This document shows, one piece after another, positions 37,871 through 48,568 of a stretch of DNA of 64,000 nt; positions within the stretch are counted from its first letter, which is position 1; each line of letters begins with the position of its first letter. The position numbers and the translations under genes are program-made. The DNA lies in the NCBI GenBank assembly GCA_014621425.1, contig JAANBB010000059.1, forward strand, positions 87,931 through 151,930, read 5' to 3'. The notes beneath the pieces were generated by a model, which saw nothing but the letters and a program-made list of their open reading frames with translations, was not told the DNA's origin and did no database searches. Source of the DNA: Cylindrodendrum hubeiense. Its lineage: Eukaryota; Ascomycota; Sordariomycetes; Hypocreales; Nectriaceae.

Positions 37871-38902
37871 CTACTCAAACTGCGTGATATCAATTCCACA
37901 CAACCGTGCCCGCTCGATGAATGCCAATGCCCGCTTCACAACGGGTGCATCGATCATCTTCCCATCCAGCTTCCATGCTCCTTTGCCCTCGGCTCTGGCA
38001 ATTGTATCGCCCCTCTGAACTCTTACTGCCCATTGTAGATCTTCCTCTGACGGCCCGAATGCCTTCTGGACAATCTCAATCTGGAGAGGGTGAATGCATT
38101 GCTTCCCGGTAAACCCAAGAGCACGACCCTCTTGGCTATCATGCTCCAGAGCAGCCCTTGACTCATCATCCGATGGCACGCCTGTGGATACTAGATCAAT
38201 GACTGATGGTAAGTTGTAAGCCATTGCCGCAGTAACGATGGAGCTGCGAGCAAAGAGCAGCTCGCGCCGATCGGGAAGTCGAGATAACCCAAGCTCGGTT
38301 GCAAAGTCTTCGGCTGCGAATGCAACGCCCGACAGGCCAGTCACTGGCGCCGCCCGGCAGATAGAGTTGATGCCAGTGAGACCTCGGGCTGATTCAATAA
38401 GAGCGAGGATATTGAGAGGCCGAGAGGCAGTCTTCTCAGATCCCTGGGATTCAGAGCCATTGACTTTTACTGCCCGATGAGGAGCGAGATGACGCACAAT
38501 GTCTGCGACAAAATGTAGATCCTCAGGACCCTGTACTTTAGGAATAACGATGGTGTCGAGGTTGTCTCCTGATTTCAACACTTCCGTGAGATCCTGAAGA
38601 GCCAATCCCGTCTCCACCGCGTTGATTCTCACGGCTACTTCCCGGGGAGCCCTGGAGATGCTGCTCATCGAACTGTCCGCAATATGTCGCGCGACGAGCC
38701 CTCGCGCAGCAGCCTTGGCATCGGGTGCGACGGAATCTTCAAGATCATAGATGATTGTGTCGATCTGAGAGCCTGTGTCTTAGTGAGCATCTTCTGGGAC
38801 GCTCCCGGGACTAATCAGGGCGTCAGTAATTAGGCACGCTGAGAGTAGGTTTCCATTACCGTAGAGAAGCGCCCGGCGCAGGAGGGATGAAGCGGTAGCC
38901 AT
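37871..38902 (-). CDS. CitE/CLYBL-like citramalyl-CoA lyase with apparent frameshift near N-terminus
   Basis: The main exon (38772-37871) encodes a HpcH/HpaI-CitE barrel: YDLEDSVAPDAK, VIPKVQGPEDL, ALIESARGL with the metal-binding Glu, AAEDFATELG, and GFTGKQCIHP. Relatives split citramalyl-CoA or malyl-CoA to acetyl-CoA plus pyruvate or glyoxylate. A first exon (38902-38860, MATASSLLRRALLY) is clear. The only ATG-to-stop model that closes uses an 87-nt intron (38773-38859) and gives 314 aa, but it discards a segment reading VPGASQKMLTK, which matches the family's conserved start and follows an excellent 49-nt intron (38811-38859). In that model frame is lost by one base around 38765-38780. 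So the gene is either frameshifted or misread at one position. Confidence 0.75.
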
Positions 38903-39299
38903 TATTAACAATAGTATAAAATATTATACTGGGTCATTCAGACCAAATTGCTGTTACTTATTGCGAAACTCGCTCATGATGTATGGCTTGTTCGGTTAAG
39001 ACCAACGGTGCGGCAGGCCAAGTCGGCTATATGGGTCTAGCTACACAACAACGGCCTGAGAATCCCGAGGCCGTTGAAGAGAACAAAAAAGGTGTACTGG
39101 CATCTCGGGGAAAAAGAAAAGAGCTGGATAATTGCGAAAAGTTATGAGATTTGGCACAATATGTTCTGATTACAGGAGATGATATTCCGAAAATAGCGTA
39201 GTATAAGTGTAGGTTGCGATGATTGATTCGCTATGTAATATGATGACGAAGTAAATGTACCCAGAGTAAATGTAAATACAACCAACTCAATAAAGCAAA
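38903..39299. promoter_or_regulatory. Promoter of the lyase gene and 3' flank of OGDH E1
   Basis: About 400 bp, AT-rich between 39130 and 39300. One CCGAGG at 39065-39070 resembles a Far/CTF-type site but is a single 6-mer. No gene is present. Confidence 0.4.
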
Positions 39300-42200
39300 T
39301 CATTCTTGTACAGAAAATGCATCTTCCAATAGCTTCTTTTCCTGCGCCTCGTGTGCCTTCTTCCAACCAGCCGCGGGACTAGCACTAGGCCCCCGTCCAG
39401 CATACAACAATCTCTTCCCCGCAAGGTAGTCCGACTTTCGCAGCACAGCATCTAGGCGGTCGCGGATATAATGCCATGCTCCGCCATTGTAGTGCTCCTC
39501 CTGGGCCCAGACCACGTTCTGAGCGCCGGGGTACTTGTCTAAGTTGGCCTTAACTTCACGCCAAGGGAAGGGGTGCAGCTCTTCAATTCTCGTGATGGCG
39601 GTATCACGGAGGCCGAGAGCTGCCCGCTGTTTTACTAAGGAAGCATAAATCTGACCCGAGCAGAAGATGACACGGGAGATCTTGTCTGCACTCTCAATCT
39701 CACCGGACTCGTGTGCGGGATCAGCCAGGACAGGCTGGAAGGTGGCAGAGGGGTCAGTGAACTCCGAGATGTCGGATCTGCAGATGAGATGACGAAGGAG
39801 GGATTTGGAAAAGAAGATGACCAAGGCTGTTTAGATCGGTTAGTGACGTCTGTTTGCTGAGATTTATTTAGGGGTCAGTTTGCACTTACGTTTTCGGAAC
39901 TCTCGCTTCTGCTGGCGGCGTAGCGCATGGAAGTAGTTGGCAGGAGAAGTCATATAAACGATCTCCATATTACAATCCTGATGCGCCCGGTCAATTTTGC
40001 TCTCATCAGTGGGCCACGATCGTCCTTCCTCGTTGCACATGAGCAAGAATCGCTCCAGTCGAGCAGACGAATGCTCGGCACCCTGCCCATCGAAGCCGTG
40101 AGGCAACGACAGGACAATACCGGACCGGTCGAGCCACTTTGACTCGCCGGCAACAATGAAATTATCAAGGATGACCTGTGTATTGTTGGCGAAGTCGCCG
40201 AATTGCGCTTCCCACATCACCAGAGGCTTTGGGTCTGCGAGCGTTACTCCATACTCGAAGCCCAGCGCGCCGAACTCGCTGAGCGGCGAGTTGGTAGCTT
40301 GGAAACGGGCTTGGTCGGGAGACAAGTTGCTAAGGGGCGTCCAAGTGTCGCCATTAGACTGGTTATGCAGCACCGAGTGTCGCTGGGAGAAGGTTCCGCG
40401 CTGGACGTCCTGTCCAGTTAGGCGCACCGAATGGCCGTCAAGGCAGAGAGTTCCAAAGGCCAGGGCCTCAGCAGTGGACCAATCAACAGATCCTTCGTTG
40501 AAGCCATCAAGCCGGCCAGCGAGAATACGCTTCAGGTTGGGGTGAAGCTCGAAGCCCTCCGGTACGCTGCTGACCTTGTCGGCGATGGGCTTTAAGATGG
40601 AGTGGTCAACTGCGGTAGGGGTGATCGGGAATTGTTCGGACGCGAGGGATGTTGGTGAAGGAAGTGAGTCCCAAGCAGGGGGGAATGCCTTTCTCTCAGA
40701 GACGTAAGTCTTGCTGGTCTCAAAGTTCTCGTTTAGACGATCCCAGACCCATTTCTTCTGGTCATCAATCTCAGCCATGGTGAATGAACCCTCGTTAACA
40801 AGCTTGTTGATGTACGTCTCCATGGTAGGAGTCTGACCGGAAACGTGCTTGTACATCATAGGCTGAGTGAAAGTAGGCTGGTCAAATTCATTGTGACCGA
40901 ACTTGCGATAGCAGACCAAGTCGATGACAATGTCCTCGTGGAACTCGGCCCTCCAGTCTGCAGCAAGCTGGCACACAAAGGTGACAGCTTCCACATCATC
41001 AGCATTTACATGGATGATTGGTGCGTTGATGTACTTGGCCAAATCAGAGGCGTAGGGAGTCGATCGCGAACACTCTACATCGGTGGTGAAACCGATCTGG
41101 TTGTTGACGATTACTCTAATAGTACCGCCGACTTGGTAGTCGTCAAGTCTTGACAGGCCGAGAGTCTCGTACACGACGCCCTGACCTGCAAAAGCGGCAT
41201 CGCCATGCAGGGCGAGGCACATTGTGCGTTTTCGTGCTTTATCGCCTTGAAGTTCTTGTCTGGCATATGCAGAGCCCGTCGCGACGGGATCGACAGCCTC
41301 AAGATGTGAAGGGTTGGCGAGGAGGGAGAGACCGACTCGACGACCGTCGGGTGTAATGCGATGGCCGTCGTGGCCAAGATGGTACTTTACATCACCAGCC
41401 ATGCCGGGGAAATCTGTCTTCACACGACCGGCAAACTCAGAAAGAATTGCCTCGCGGGGCTTGCCGTAGACAGTTCCCAACATAGTCAATCTGCCTCGGT
41501 GACAGCTGCCGATGATGATGTCTTCGATTCCATGAACATCGGCACTTCGGTCAATGATGGACGTAATTCCCGGAGCAAGTCCCTCAGCTCCATCGAGACC
41601 GAACCGCTTCTCAGTGGGGAATTTGGTGGCAATGAACTTCTCAAAGCCTGTGCTCCAGATCAAACTATCGAGAATCCGCCTCTTCTCGTCTTGCGAGAAG
41701 CGGAACGGAGTCGGCACCTCCAGTCGTTTGCGAAGCCATTCGCGCTTCTTGGCCTCCGGAATATGCTGGTACTCGACACCGAAGTTTCCACAGTAGACAG
41801 ACTCACAGGCGGCCACAATCTCTCGTAAGGTCATCGACTCACGCCCTTCGGCCGCAAATTCGGGCAAGATATCGGGGCCCAGGGTGAATTGGCGATCAAG
41901 GTCGGCAGCTGTGAACCCATGATGTGCGGGATCAAGTTCACTAGGACGCCCAGAATGAACTCCTTGGCCATTTTTGCGGAGGCCCAAAGGATCGATATTT
42001 GCGATATGGTGACCCTGGGACTGATATGCTGAGACAAGTTGGACAACCTTGAGATGATCTTTGACTTGGCCTGTCTGGATTCCTTGATTGAGACCGAACC
42101 CGGCTTTCAAGGCCGGATCCCGGGATGAGAGGAATCCGGGTGGTAATTGGACCGCCTGATCCGGAGACTTGGACATATCTTCCATATTTCGGAAGTAAGT

Positions 42201-42568
42201 GGACCAAGAGACGTGTACGGAATCCGGAGCGAGACTCCAGGATTCGTACATCGCATCAATGTAAGAGGCTGCAGAACCCTCGAGGAATGACTCCTCTACA
42301 GTCTTAGGTAGTTCGGTCAGCCAAGAGATCGCAACAAAACTTATGTTTTCATTGATTCGGTCAAACTTACAGGCGCTGAAACAGCTGGTGCCTGCGCCTC
42401 TGCTTCTGCCGTCGCATAGCTTCTGTTCCCGGCAATTCGGGGTGAATCGCGAGAAGCTCTGCTTATATTAGATGAGGTGGAAACCCATCGCAGCGATTTC
42501 GCTCTCGGGGTTGCCGTGCATGCCAATCTTCTGCTGGCCGCAGTGATGGGGCGGACAGTTCGCAACAT
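39300..42568 (-). CDS. kgd1: 2-oxoglutarate dehydrogenase E1 component, mitochondrial (1045 aa)
   Basis: Three exons (42568-42371, 42302-39890, 39826-39300), introns 68 and 63 nt. The Arg/Ser/Ala-rich N-terminus is a mitochondrial presequence. The E1 landmarks are present: ESFLEGSAASYIDAMYESW near the start, SCHRGRLTML, HGDAAFAGQGVVYE and NNQIGFTT for thiamine diphosphate and Mg binding, and LVIFFSKSLLRH in the C-terminal domain. E1 decarboxylates 2-oxoglutarate and transfers the succinyl group to E2 lipoate in the TCA cycle. The neighbour upstream, in the same orientation, is the E2 gene. The acceptor of intron 1 (AAG) is less usual than CAG or TAG, so the first junction is slightly uncertain. 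Confidence 0.95.
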
Positions 42569-43424
42569 GGTGATGACAAGGTGAGTTACGAGTACAAGAT
42601 CAATCAGCAAGCTCGTTCATCCATAGGGCGCCATGAATTGACACGGGAGTGAGAACAAAGAATAGACAATAACAAGCTACGAGACCCGACAGCGGACAGG
42701 AGTTTGTACGGGGAACATGATACGCAGGGTCGGGATGCCAGGGTCGGGATGTCAAGCCGTCCCGCGGCAATGCACGCCTAGAGATCCACGGCAATGCCAT
42801 CGCACCGAGAAGAGATCGGCTTCCGAACATGGCGCTTCGCCGCCCTCTGTTGGAAACTCCGGGGCCTCTGGCAGCTCGGCCAGACGTGTAAGTGATCCGG
42901 GACGAGGTCATGCTGAGCTCCAAGACTGAGCGTTAGCGAATCAGAGTCGCCGTGGGGGGGCCTTCGGCTGCGATATCCGAGGGTCAATTGGCGACTCAGG
43001 GCTCCACCTAGGGCCCGATCCAGTCGGTGACTTGGTCGTTCAAGAAGCCGTCTTCAGTAGAGAACGCTAGAGTGACCAAGAGACAAAGCAATTGAGAGGC
43101 TCTGTAAGGAGTTGTAAGGAGTTGCAAGGAGGTCATTGAATTAACGCCGTGCAGTTGACAAGGGTATCGAGTTTGGTATAGTCGTTACCAGGTATACATG
43201 AGATTGAGAAGATGGACCAGGAACATTGGAATTAATTAGAAGCAAAAACATAACCATCTTCAATTGTATTATCTACCACTTGTACGAAAAGCGCCGGTCC
43301 ATGCAGCCCTTAAGCGATCCATTGTTGCCTGTCTAGTTTACGAAGCCACCCAAGCCGCCCTTTTCGCGCGCAAATGCCAGAATACAAGGTTGTTGTTCCC
43401 ATGTGGGAAAGTGTTTAGTGTTGC
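42569..43424. other. Intergenic region between E2 and E1 genes
   Basis: About 860 bp holding the E1 promoter and E2 3' end. Open frames here (42600-42923 minus and others) have no domain. Confidence 0.5.
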
Positions 43425-44919
43425 TTAGACAAGAAGCATTCGAGAAGGGTCCTCGATGTACTTCTTGACAAGGTTCAAGTAGGTGACGGCTTCCCGGCCA
43501 TCGATCAGGCGGTGGTCGTAGGTCAAGCTGATGTACATCATCTGGGAGAGTAATTCAGTTAGCGACTCATGTTCAAGCGCATTGATGTGTCTGCACATAC
43601 CGGTCGGATTTCGGCCTGGCCATTGATGGCCATGACACGCTGGTGGATTCCGTTCATGTTGAAGACGGCAGCTTGGGGGTAGTTGATAAGAGGAGTTCCG
43701 AACATGGAACCAAAGATACCAGGGTTGCTAATGGAGATGTTGCCTCCCTCAAGATCGTCCAAGGTCAGCTTGCCATCGCGAGCCTAGTACGGATAGTTAG
43801 TTTCTATCATAACCTGCAAGTTTATTATCTGCTTGCTCACCTTCTTGGCCAGCGCAGCAACATTTCGCTCCAGCTCAACGATGCTCTGGGCGTTTGTGTT
43901 TCTCAACACAGGGGTGACAAGACCCTTAGGGGCGGAAACAGCAATGCTGATATCGACGTAGTCGCGGTAGGTGATGATCTCCTTCTCCGTGTCGATGGCG
44001 GCGTTGACCTGGGGAACCTGCTGGGCGGCAAGGGTGGTGGCCTTGGTGAAGGCTCCCATGTATCCCAGGCGGACACCGTGCTCCTCGGCGACCTCGTCAC
44101 GGTAGCGGGCACGCCAGGCCATCAGGTTGGTCATGTCGACTTCCTGAAGGGTGGTGAGGGAGGCGCAGGTGTTCTGGGACTGCTTGAGGCGGCTCGCAAT
44201 CGTCTTTCGCATACGGGTCATCTTCTCCTGTTTGATGGCGCATCGTTAGCTCTGAGAGGAAGGGCAAGGCACGTCTTTTGACTTACAGTTCGCTCTCCTC
44301 GAGACGGGCCTGCCGATGTTGAGGCCACGGGCTGCGATTGCGCCGGCTGAGGAGCAGGCTTGGCCACAGGAGCAGGGGCAGCAGGCTTGGGAGCCTCAGG
44401 AGCAGGAGTCTTATCTTCGGCCTTGGGCTGGGCGGGCTCGGCGGCCTTGGTCTCCTGCTGAGGAGGAGGAGCTTCTCCCTCGGGCTTCTTGACAGCACCA
44501 GCGTCTCCGCCAGTCACAATGCGGGCGAGATCCTGGCCAACAACAACGGTATCGCCCTCGGCGACGAAGTATTCGGCAATAATGGCGGTCTCGGGGGCGT
44601 TGACGGCGACGTCGATCTTGTCCGTCTCGATGCTGGCGATCTCCTCGTCGGCCTCGATCTGCTCGCCAACCTTCTTGGGCAAGGAAGCCAGGGTTCCCTC
44701 GCTAATGGACTCGGCCATCTGGGGCACCTTGACGATGATGTCGGCATACCGCGCAGTCGAGCAGCTGAAGAGGCGGCGCTGGGTGTCGATTGCGCCGCGC
44801 TGGCAGAGGAGGGCGCTGTGGGTGAGGGCGGCCACTCGATGCGCCGCCTGCATCTTGGGGGCAGTGCGCGACAGGCTCAACAGGCCAGTCGCGGCCTTCA
44901 TTCGCACAGCGGAAGCCAT
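43425..44919 (-). CDS. kgd2: Dihydrolipoyllysine-residue succinyltransferase E2, mitochondrial (439 aa)
   Basis: Four exons (44919-44287, 44227-43841, 43783-43601, 43541-43425), introns 57-59 nt. A presequence of about 58 residues is followed by one lipoyl domain ([12 protein letters not shown]... ETDKID; lipoyl Lys101), a Pro/Ala/Glu linker (about 140-205), and the catalytic acyltransferase core from [16 protein letters not shown]. The active site [10 protein letters not shown] has His411 and Asp415. The single lipoyl domain and [10 protein letters not shown] identify the succinyl- rather than acetyl-transferase. E2 forms the core of the OGDH complex and hands succinyl to CoA. Confidence 0.96.
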
Positions 44920-46096
44920 CTTGGCTTCTGGCAGAGGGGATAGGAGGAGTGGGAGAGTTGGGGAAAGGGAAGAAAAGGAACCTAGTTTAAGCGGGCCGGG
45001 TTTGTGGTGAAGGCATCGCACGGGCTGGTGATTATCAAAAATATGGATAGCTTGATTGGATAGCGCCAGCTTGCCCTTGGCTGAGACAACACCTAGCTAA
45101 TTATCTGCGATTCCAGGGCCGTGGCCATTATGAGATCTCTACTAATCAAGCAACAGCCACTGCAATTTAGTTTCTATACCTTAGCAAAAAGCGTCGGAAT
45201 TGACGCTGTAGATGCCGACTCTGGATGCCGTTGATGCCGTCTCCATTGCCGAACTCGGCTATGGTTTCCGAGTAATGAATACGTTGCTGCCAGGTTACCA
45301 AGGCCTGAGAACGATATACAACCGTACAATCACATGGCAAAATATGCCCGTCAGCTCCCCGTACAGGCTATTATCGGGATTCTAGCTTAGCTAGTCCAAA
45401 AGCTCCTGTTTGAATCATCATCTCTAAAAGTTTGGAGATTCAGGAGCGGTAATGCTCGGCACAAGCAGGGCCAGTCGGAATATTTTCAAAGCCACTTACC
45501 TCAGTATTGTGGCCACTTGTGGCTGGTGCGTGAAAGCTGCGCCACATTCAACTGGCTATCTCGCGATGAGAGAAGGCACTGGGCGGGGTTGACAGTAATG
45601 ATGCATGCTGATTTTTGAGATAAATGAGATTGAGATAATAAAGTCGAATACATCGGTTCATTTTGTTATGGTCAATAACTGTTAAGCGTTGGAAGTTAGT
45701 TCAAATCATCAATCAGACAAGAGCGTGTGAAAGGGTTGTCATCAAGTCATAGTTAACTGGGTATGTCATGTAAATCATCATGTATTTAATGTAAGGAGTC
45801 GGCATAAAAAGCCGAATACGAGTGTACCTAGAAAATGTCATAGTCTAAAGTCAAGTTCCTAAAGTCATAGACCCTCTCACCTTCTCTGAACTGTCAAAGT
45901 GCCGACAGCCAGAACCGTTCCGCATTGTCGTATGTGCTGTACCAAGCCAGGTTAACTAATACCAAGTAGACAAGGGAAGAAATAGCAAAATCGCCATTTC
46001 CAAGGGGATGATACAATACCGAGCTGTACTCTGTCGCATAGGCACTTGCCTGCAATATCAAAATGGCGGTCCATGAAAAGCCATGTCTGCTCCCTG
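44920..46096. other. Intergenic region
   Basis: About 1.2 kb. The E2 promoter lies just above 44920; 45560-45860 is AT-rich. No gene is supported. Confidence 0.5.
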
Positions 46097-47137
46097 CTAG
46101 TTGAAGGGTTCAGGCGCCGGCATCCAAGCATGCTCCCAACCACTCGGATCCATGAGGCTACATTGCGGGCACAATGGCGCGAAGCAGCCTCCTTCGGGGA
46201 TCGTCATGGGAATGTCTCTCACCCTCTCCGGGTTGTCTGTTGCCGTAGGTGTTCTCCGATCCTCGGGTGCCCTCCCGCAGGCCGCGCAATTCAGGTGCAC
46301 GTAGCAGATCGGGCACGCGTGACCCTCCACCAGCAGCGTGTGGCAGTCAAGGCAGAGCATATGACCGCATGGTTTGATGTAGCTTACCATTGCCTTTTCT
46401 CCAGAGCCCGGTAGCTCTGGAATGCCGGCGGTGCTCAGTTCAGCTTGACAAAAGCTGCATGTGACCTTGATAGGGCGCTGGTCTGGATGAGGTTCCAGAA
46501 TGTGACTGCGGACCGATGGCCAGAAGGAAACACCCTCAAGAGGCTCCGGTGCCGAACTGGGCCCTGCATTCATGATTTCGCGACCCGGTTGAGGCAAGTT
46601 GGCGCTCTCCTCATCTCCTCCAACCGGTAGGGCGGGCCAGTATAGTTCGGCTGGGGAGCCGGGTGCATCTTGGTCTGTCTCCACGCCATCCCAGACTGCT
46701 CCAGGTGAGCCGTTAGTTGATCCATTTTCTTCCGACATCGGGGTGTAGCAGAAAGGAGAGGAAGGTGGCTCAGAAAGGGGAGAAGGCGTCGCAACAGAAA
46801 GAGGCGAAGACGACCCAGAGGAAAGGTGAGAGGGTGGTGCATCTGGAAGAGGCGAAGGCGACCCAGATGAAAGGTCNGAAGATGNTGCNTCTGAGAGAGG
46901 CGAAGACGACCCAGATGAAAGGTCGGAAGATGGTTCATAGTGAAGGAAACCATATGGTCCATTGAGGAGCTCTCCAAGAGAAGATGATCCATCGGAAAGC
47001 TCATCTGAAGAAGTCGGCACGTCGTTGTCTATATCCATCATTTCCCAATCTGACTCAGGTGAGCTATCACGCTCGGTTTCTTCGCCAACCTCTGGGGCTG
47101 GGAAGTAGTAGGTATTGCCAGACCTGAGAGACGGCAT
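46097..47137 (-). CDS. RING-like zinc-binding protein with Ser/Pro repeats (346 aa)
   Basis: A single exon with ATG at 47137. The N-terminal two thirds are acidic and Ser/Pro-rich and include a 16-residue repeat around DLSSGSSSPLS. The C-terminal third has CSFC, then CGHMLCLDCH, then CPICYVHLNCAAC, and CPQC close to the end, a RING-like spacing that suggests a ubiquitin-ligase or other zinc-binding role. Three ambiguous bases (46877, 46885, 46889) lie in the repeat and leave three residues undefined. No membrane segment is present. The partner is unknown. Confidence 0.75.
   Translation of the reverse strand: MPSLRSGNTYYFPAPEVGEETERDSSPESDWEMMDIDNDVPTSSDELSDGSSSLGELLNGPYGFLHYEPSSDLSSGSSSPLSXAXSXDLSSGSPSPLPDAPPSHLSSGSSSPLSVATPSPLSEPPSSPFCYTPMSEENGSTNGSPGAVWDGVETDQDAPGSPAELYWPALPVGGDEESANLPQPGREIMNAGPSSAPEPLEGVSFWPSVRSHILEPHPDQRPIKVTCSFCQAELSTAGIPELPGSGEKAMVSYIKPCGHMLCLDCHTLLVEGHACPICYVHLNCAACGRAPEDRRTPTATDNPERVRDIPMTIPEGGCFAPLCPQCSLMDPSGWEHAWMPAPEPFN
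46801..46944. repeat. Three-copy 48-bp coding tandem repeat with ambiguous bases
   Basis: Copies begin at 46801, 46849 and 46897 (period 48 bp, 16 codons), each opening GAGGCGAAGRCGACCCAGA. A more decayed copy may precede them. All three N positions in the window fall in the middle copy at sites where the flanking copies differ, as expected from reads of different copies or alleles collapsing together. Confidence 0.85.
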
Positions 47138-47636
47138 TGCGGCGAGTCGATGGAGTCCAAAGCGGCCTGTTGGTTAGTTGCTGTTGCAAGATCGGCAAGT
47201 CGTTGGGAGAGTAGGGTGAGTTGAGAAATATCTGGGATGCCATGCCAGCTATATATATTCAGAGTTGAGCCTGTGTTCAGGTGTTCCTTTTTACATAGCC
47301 AGATCAGTTATGTTGTTTTGCAAAATGTCTGTCCTGAGTCTCGCCATTCACGAGATTGTCGTCGGTGCTCGTTTCAGTGCATTAACCAAAGTTTGGCCTG
47401 TTCTGGTTGGAACTACACTTTGCTTAATCTCACCGATGGATGGTGAAGCTTGCTCACTGGTTCAGATTGTATGTGCGATCGGTGTTCCTTAGAACATTGG
47501 CACGCTCCACTGACAAGGGTCTGTGACTGTCTATGTCACTCTCGTTTCTTTGACCGAAACTCCAATTCAAATCGCTACAAGTCTATCTATTTTGTCTAGC
47601 CTAATAAAACAAACAAAGGAAACAATGCATTGTTGC
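47138..47636. other. Intergenic region
   Basis: Promoter of the RING-like gene and 3' flank of the Mpv17-like gene. Open frames here are short and have no domain. Confidence 0.5.
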
Positions 47637-48568
47637 TCATGCTACAGCTTGCGCTTCGACGCCGACCAACTTCACATCCCCCAGTTGCGTCTGCTTCACT
47701 TTAACCTCCTCCATCTTAACCTCCACCTTGGCCCCAGTGAGCTTGGCCATCTCCAGCTCGGCCATCTTAGCCTCCAGAATCTCGGCTTTCTTGTTAATGT
47801 AGCTCAAATACGTCTGCCATCCTACAGCGATGCAGCCGTTGAAAATGCTGCGATACTCCATGGGTATATAAGTGAAGGTGAAGGCAGTGAATGGCGGCCA
47901 GAACTTGGCCGAGTTAACAACGGACGCGGGAACACAATTCTTGACGCGCTCGACAGCGCCGCCAAGGCCCTCGCCGGAGAGCACAGCCTGGGCGCCGAAG
48001 AAAAAGGTGTTGAAGGTTGGCGTGAAGACAACTTGGCTGACGACAATCTTTGTTGCAAGTGACAGCCACTTGCTTGCGTAATTAAAGTTTTTTGAGAGAA
48101 AAATGAACCTGTAAACAGTCAGCAAGACCTTGGTACACAGCATTAAAGTGACTCATACCATTTGTAGACGGGAATCGCGACCATGCCGCCAATGGTCATG
48201 CTCCGAGCAGTCCTCAAGGGATCGTACTCTTCTCCTCCAATGGACTGGGCGCTCAAGTCGGCTAACAGGTAGATGATGACGGCGCTCCAAAACTGGGTCG
48301 TTTGCGGGCGTGCCCTTTGCGAACTATCGTAAGCCTGCGCGGCTTTGGTCAAGGGGCCGAGCCGCTGCCACAGAGGCAACGGCGCAACAGCGGCGGCGCT
48401 GGCAGTGCCTGCGACTGTTGCTCCAACGGTCTTGGCGCTATCGCTACTGTTGGTCGCGGCCTTTGAAGGCGTGCTCTGTAGTCGGCGCTGGGCCTGGAAG
48501 ACGCGCCGGCCAGGGGCGAGGCCGAGGCCGTTCCTCCGGAGGGCGGCGCGGAGCAGCATCGTGGCCAT
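47637..48568 (-). CDS. Mpv17/PMP22 family membrane protein (293 aa)
   Basis: Two exons (48568-48159, 48108-47637) with a 50-nt intron that splits a Trp codon. The family core runs from IIYLLADLSAQ through ARSMTIGGMVAIPVYKWYWFIFL, KIVVSQVVFTPTFN, to FTYIPMEYRSIFNGCIAVGWQTYLSY, with about four membrane segments. Members (Mpv17, Sym1, PMP22) lie in mitochondrial inner or peroxisomal membranes. The Arg-rich first 35 residues suggest mitochondria. The protein exceeds the usual ~200 residues because of an ~85-residue N-terminal extension and a ~50-residue charged C-terminal helix rich in Lys, Glu and Val. Confidence 0.87.

Noticed and set aside
39065..39070. CCGAGG as a Far/CTF operator of the proposed C5-acid cluster
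   Set aside because: A single 6-mer is expected by chance at this length and none occurs before the other cluster genes.
43643..44943. Long plus-strand frames (212 and 201 codons)
   Set aside because: Antisense to the OGDH E2 gene, with Leu/Gly/Val-rich composition typical of reverse-strand shadows.
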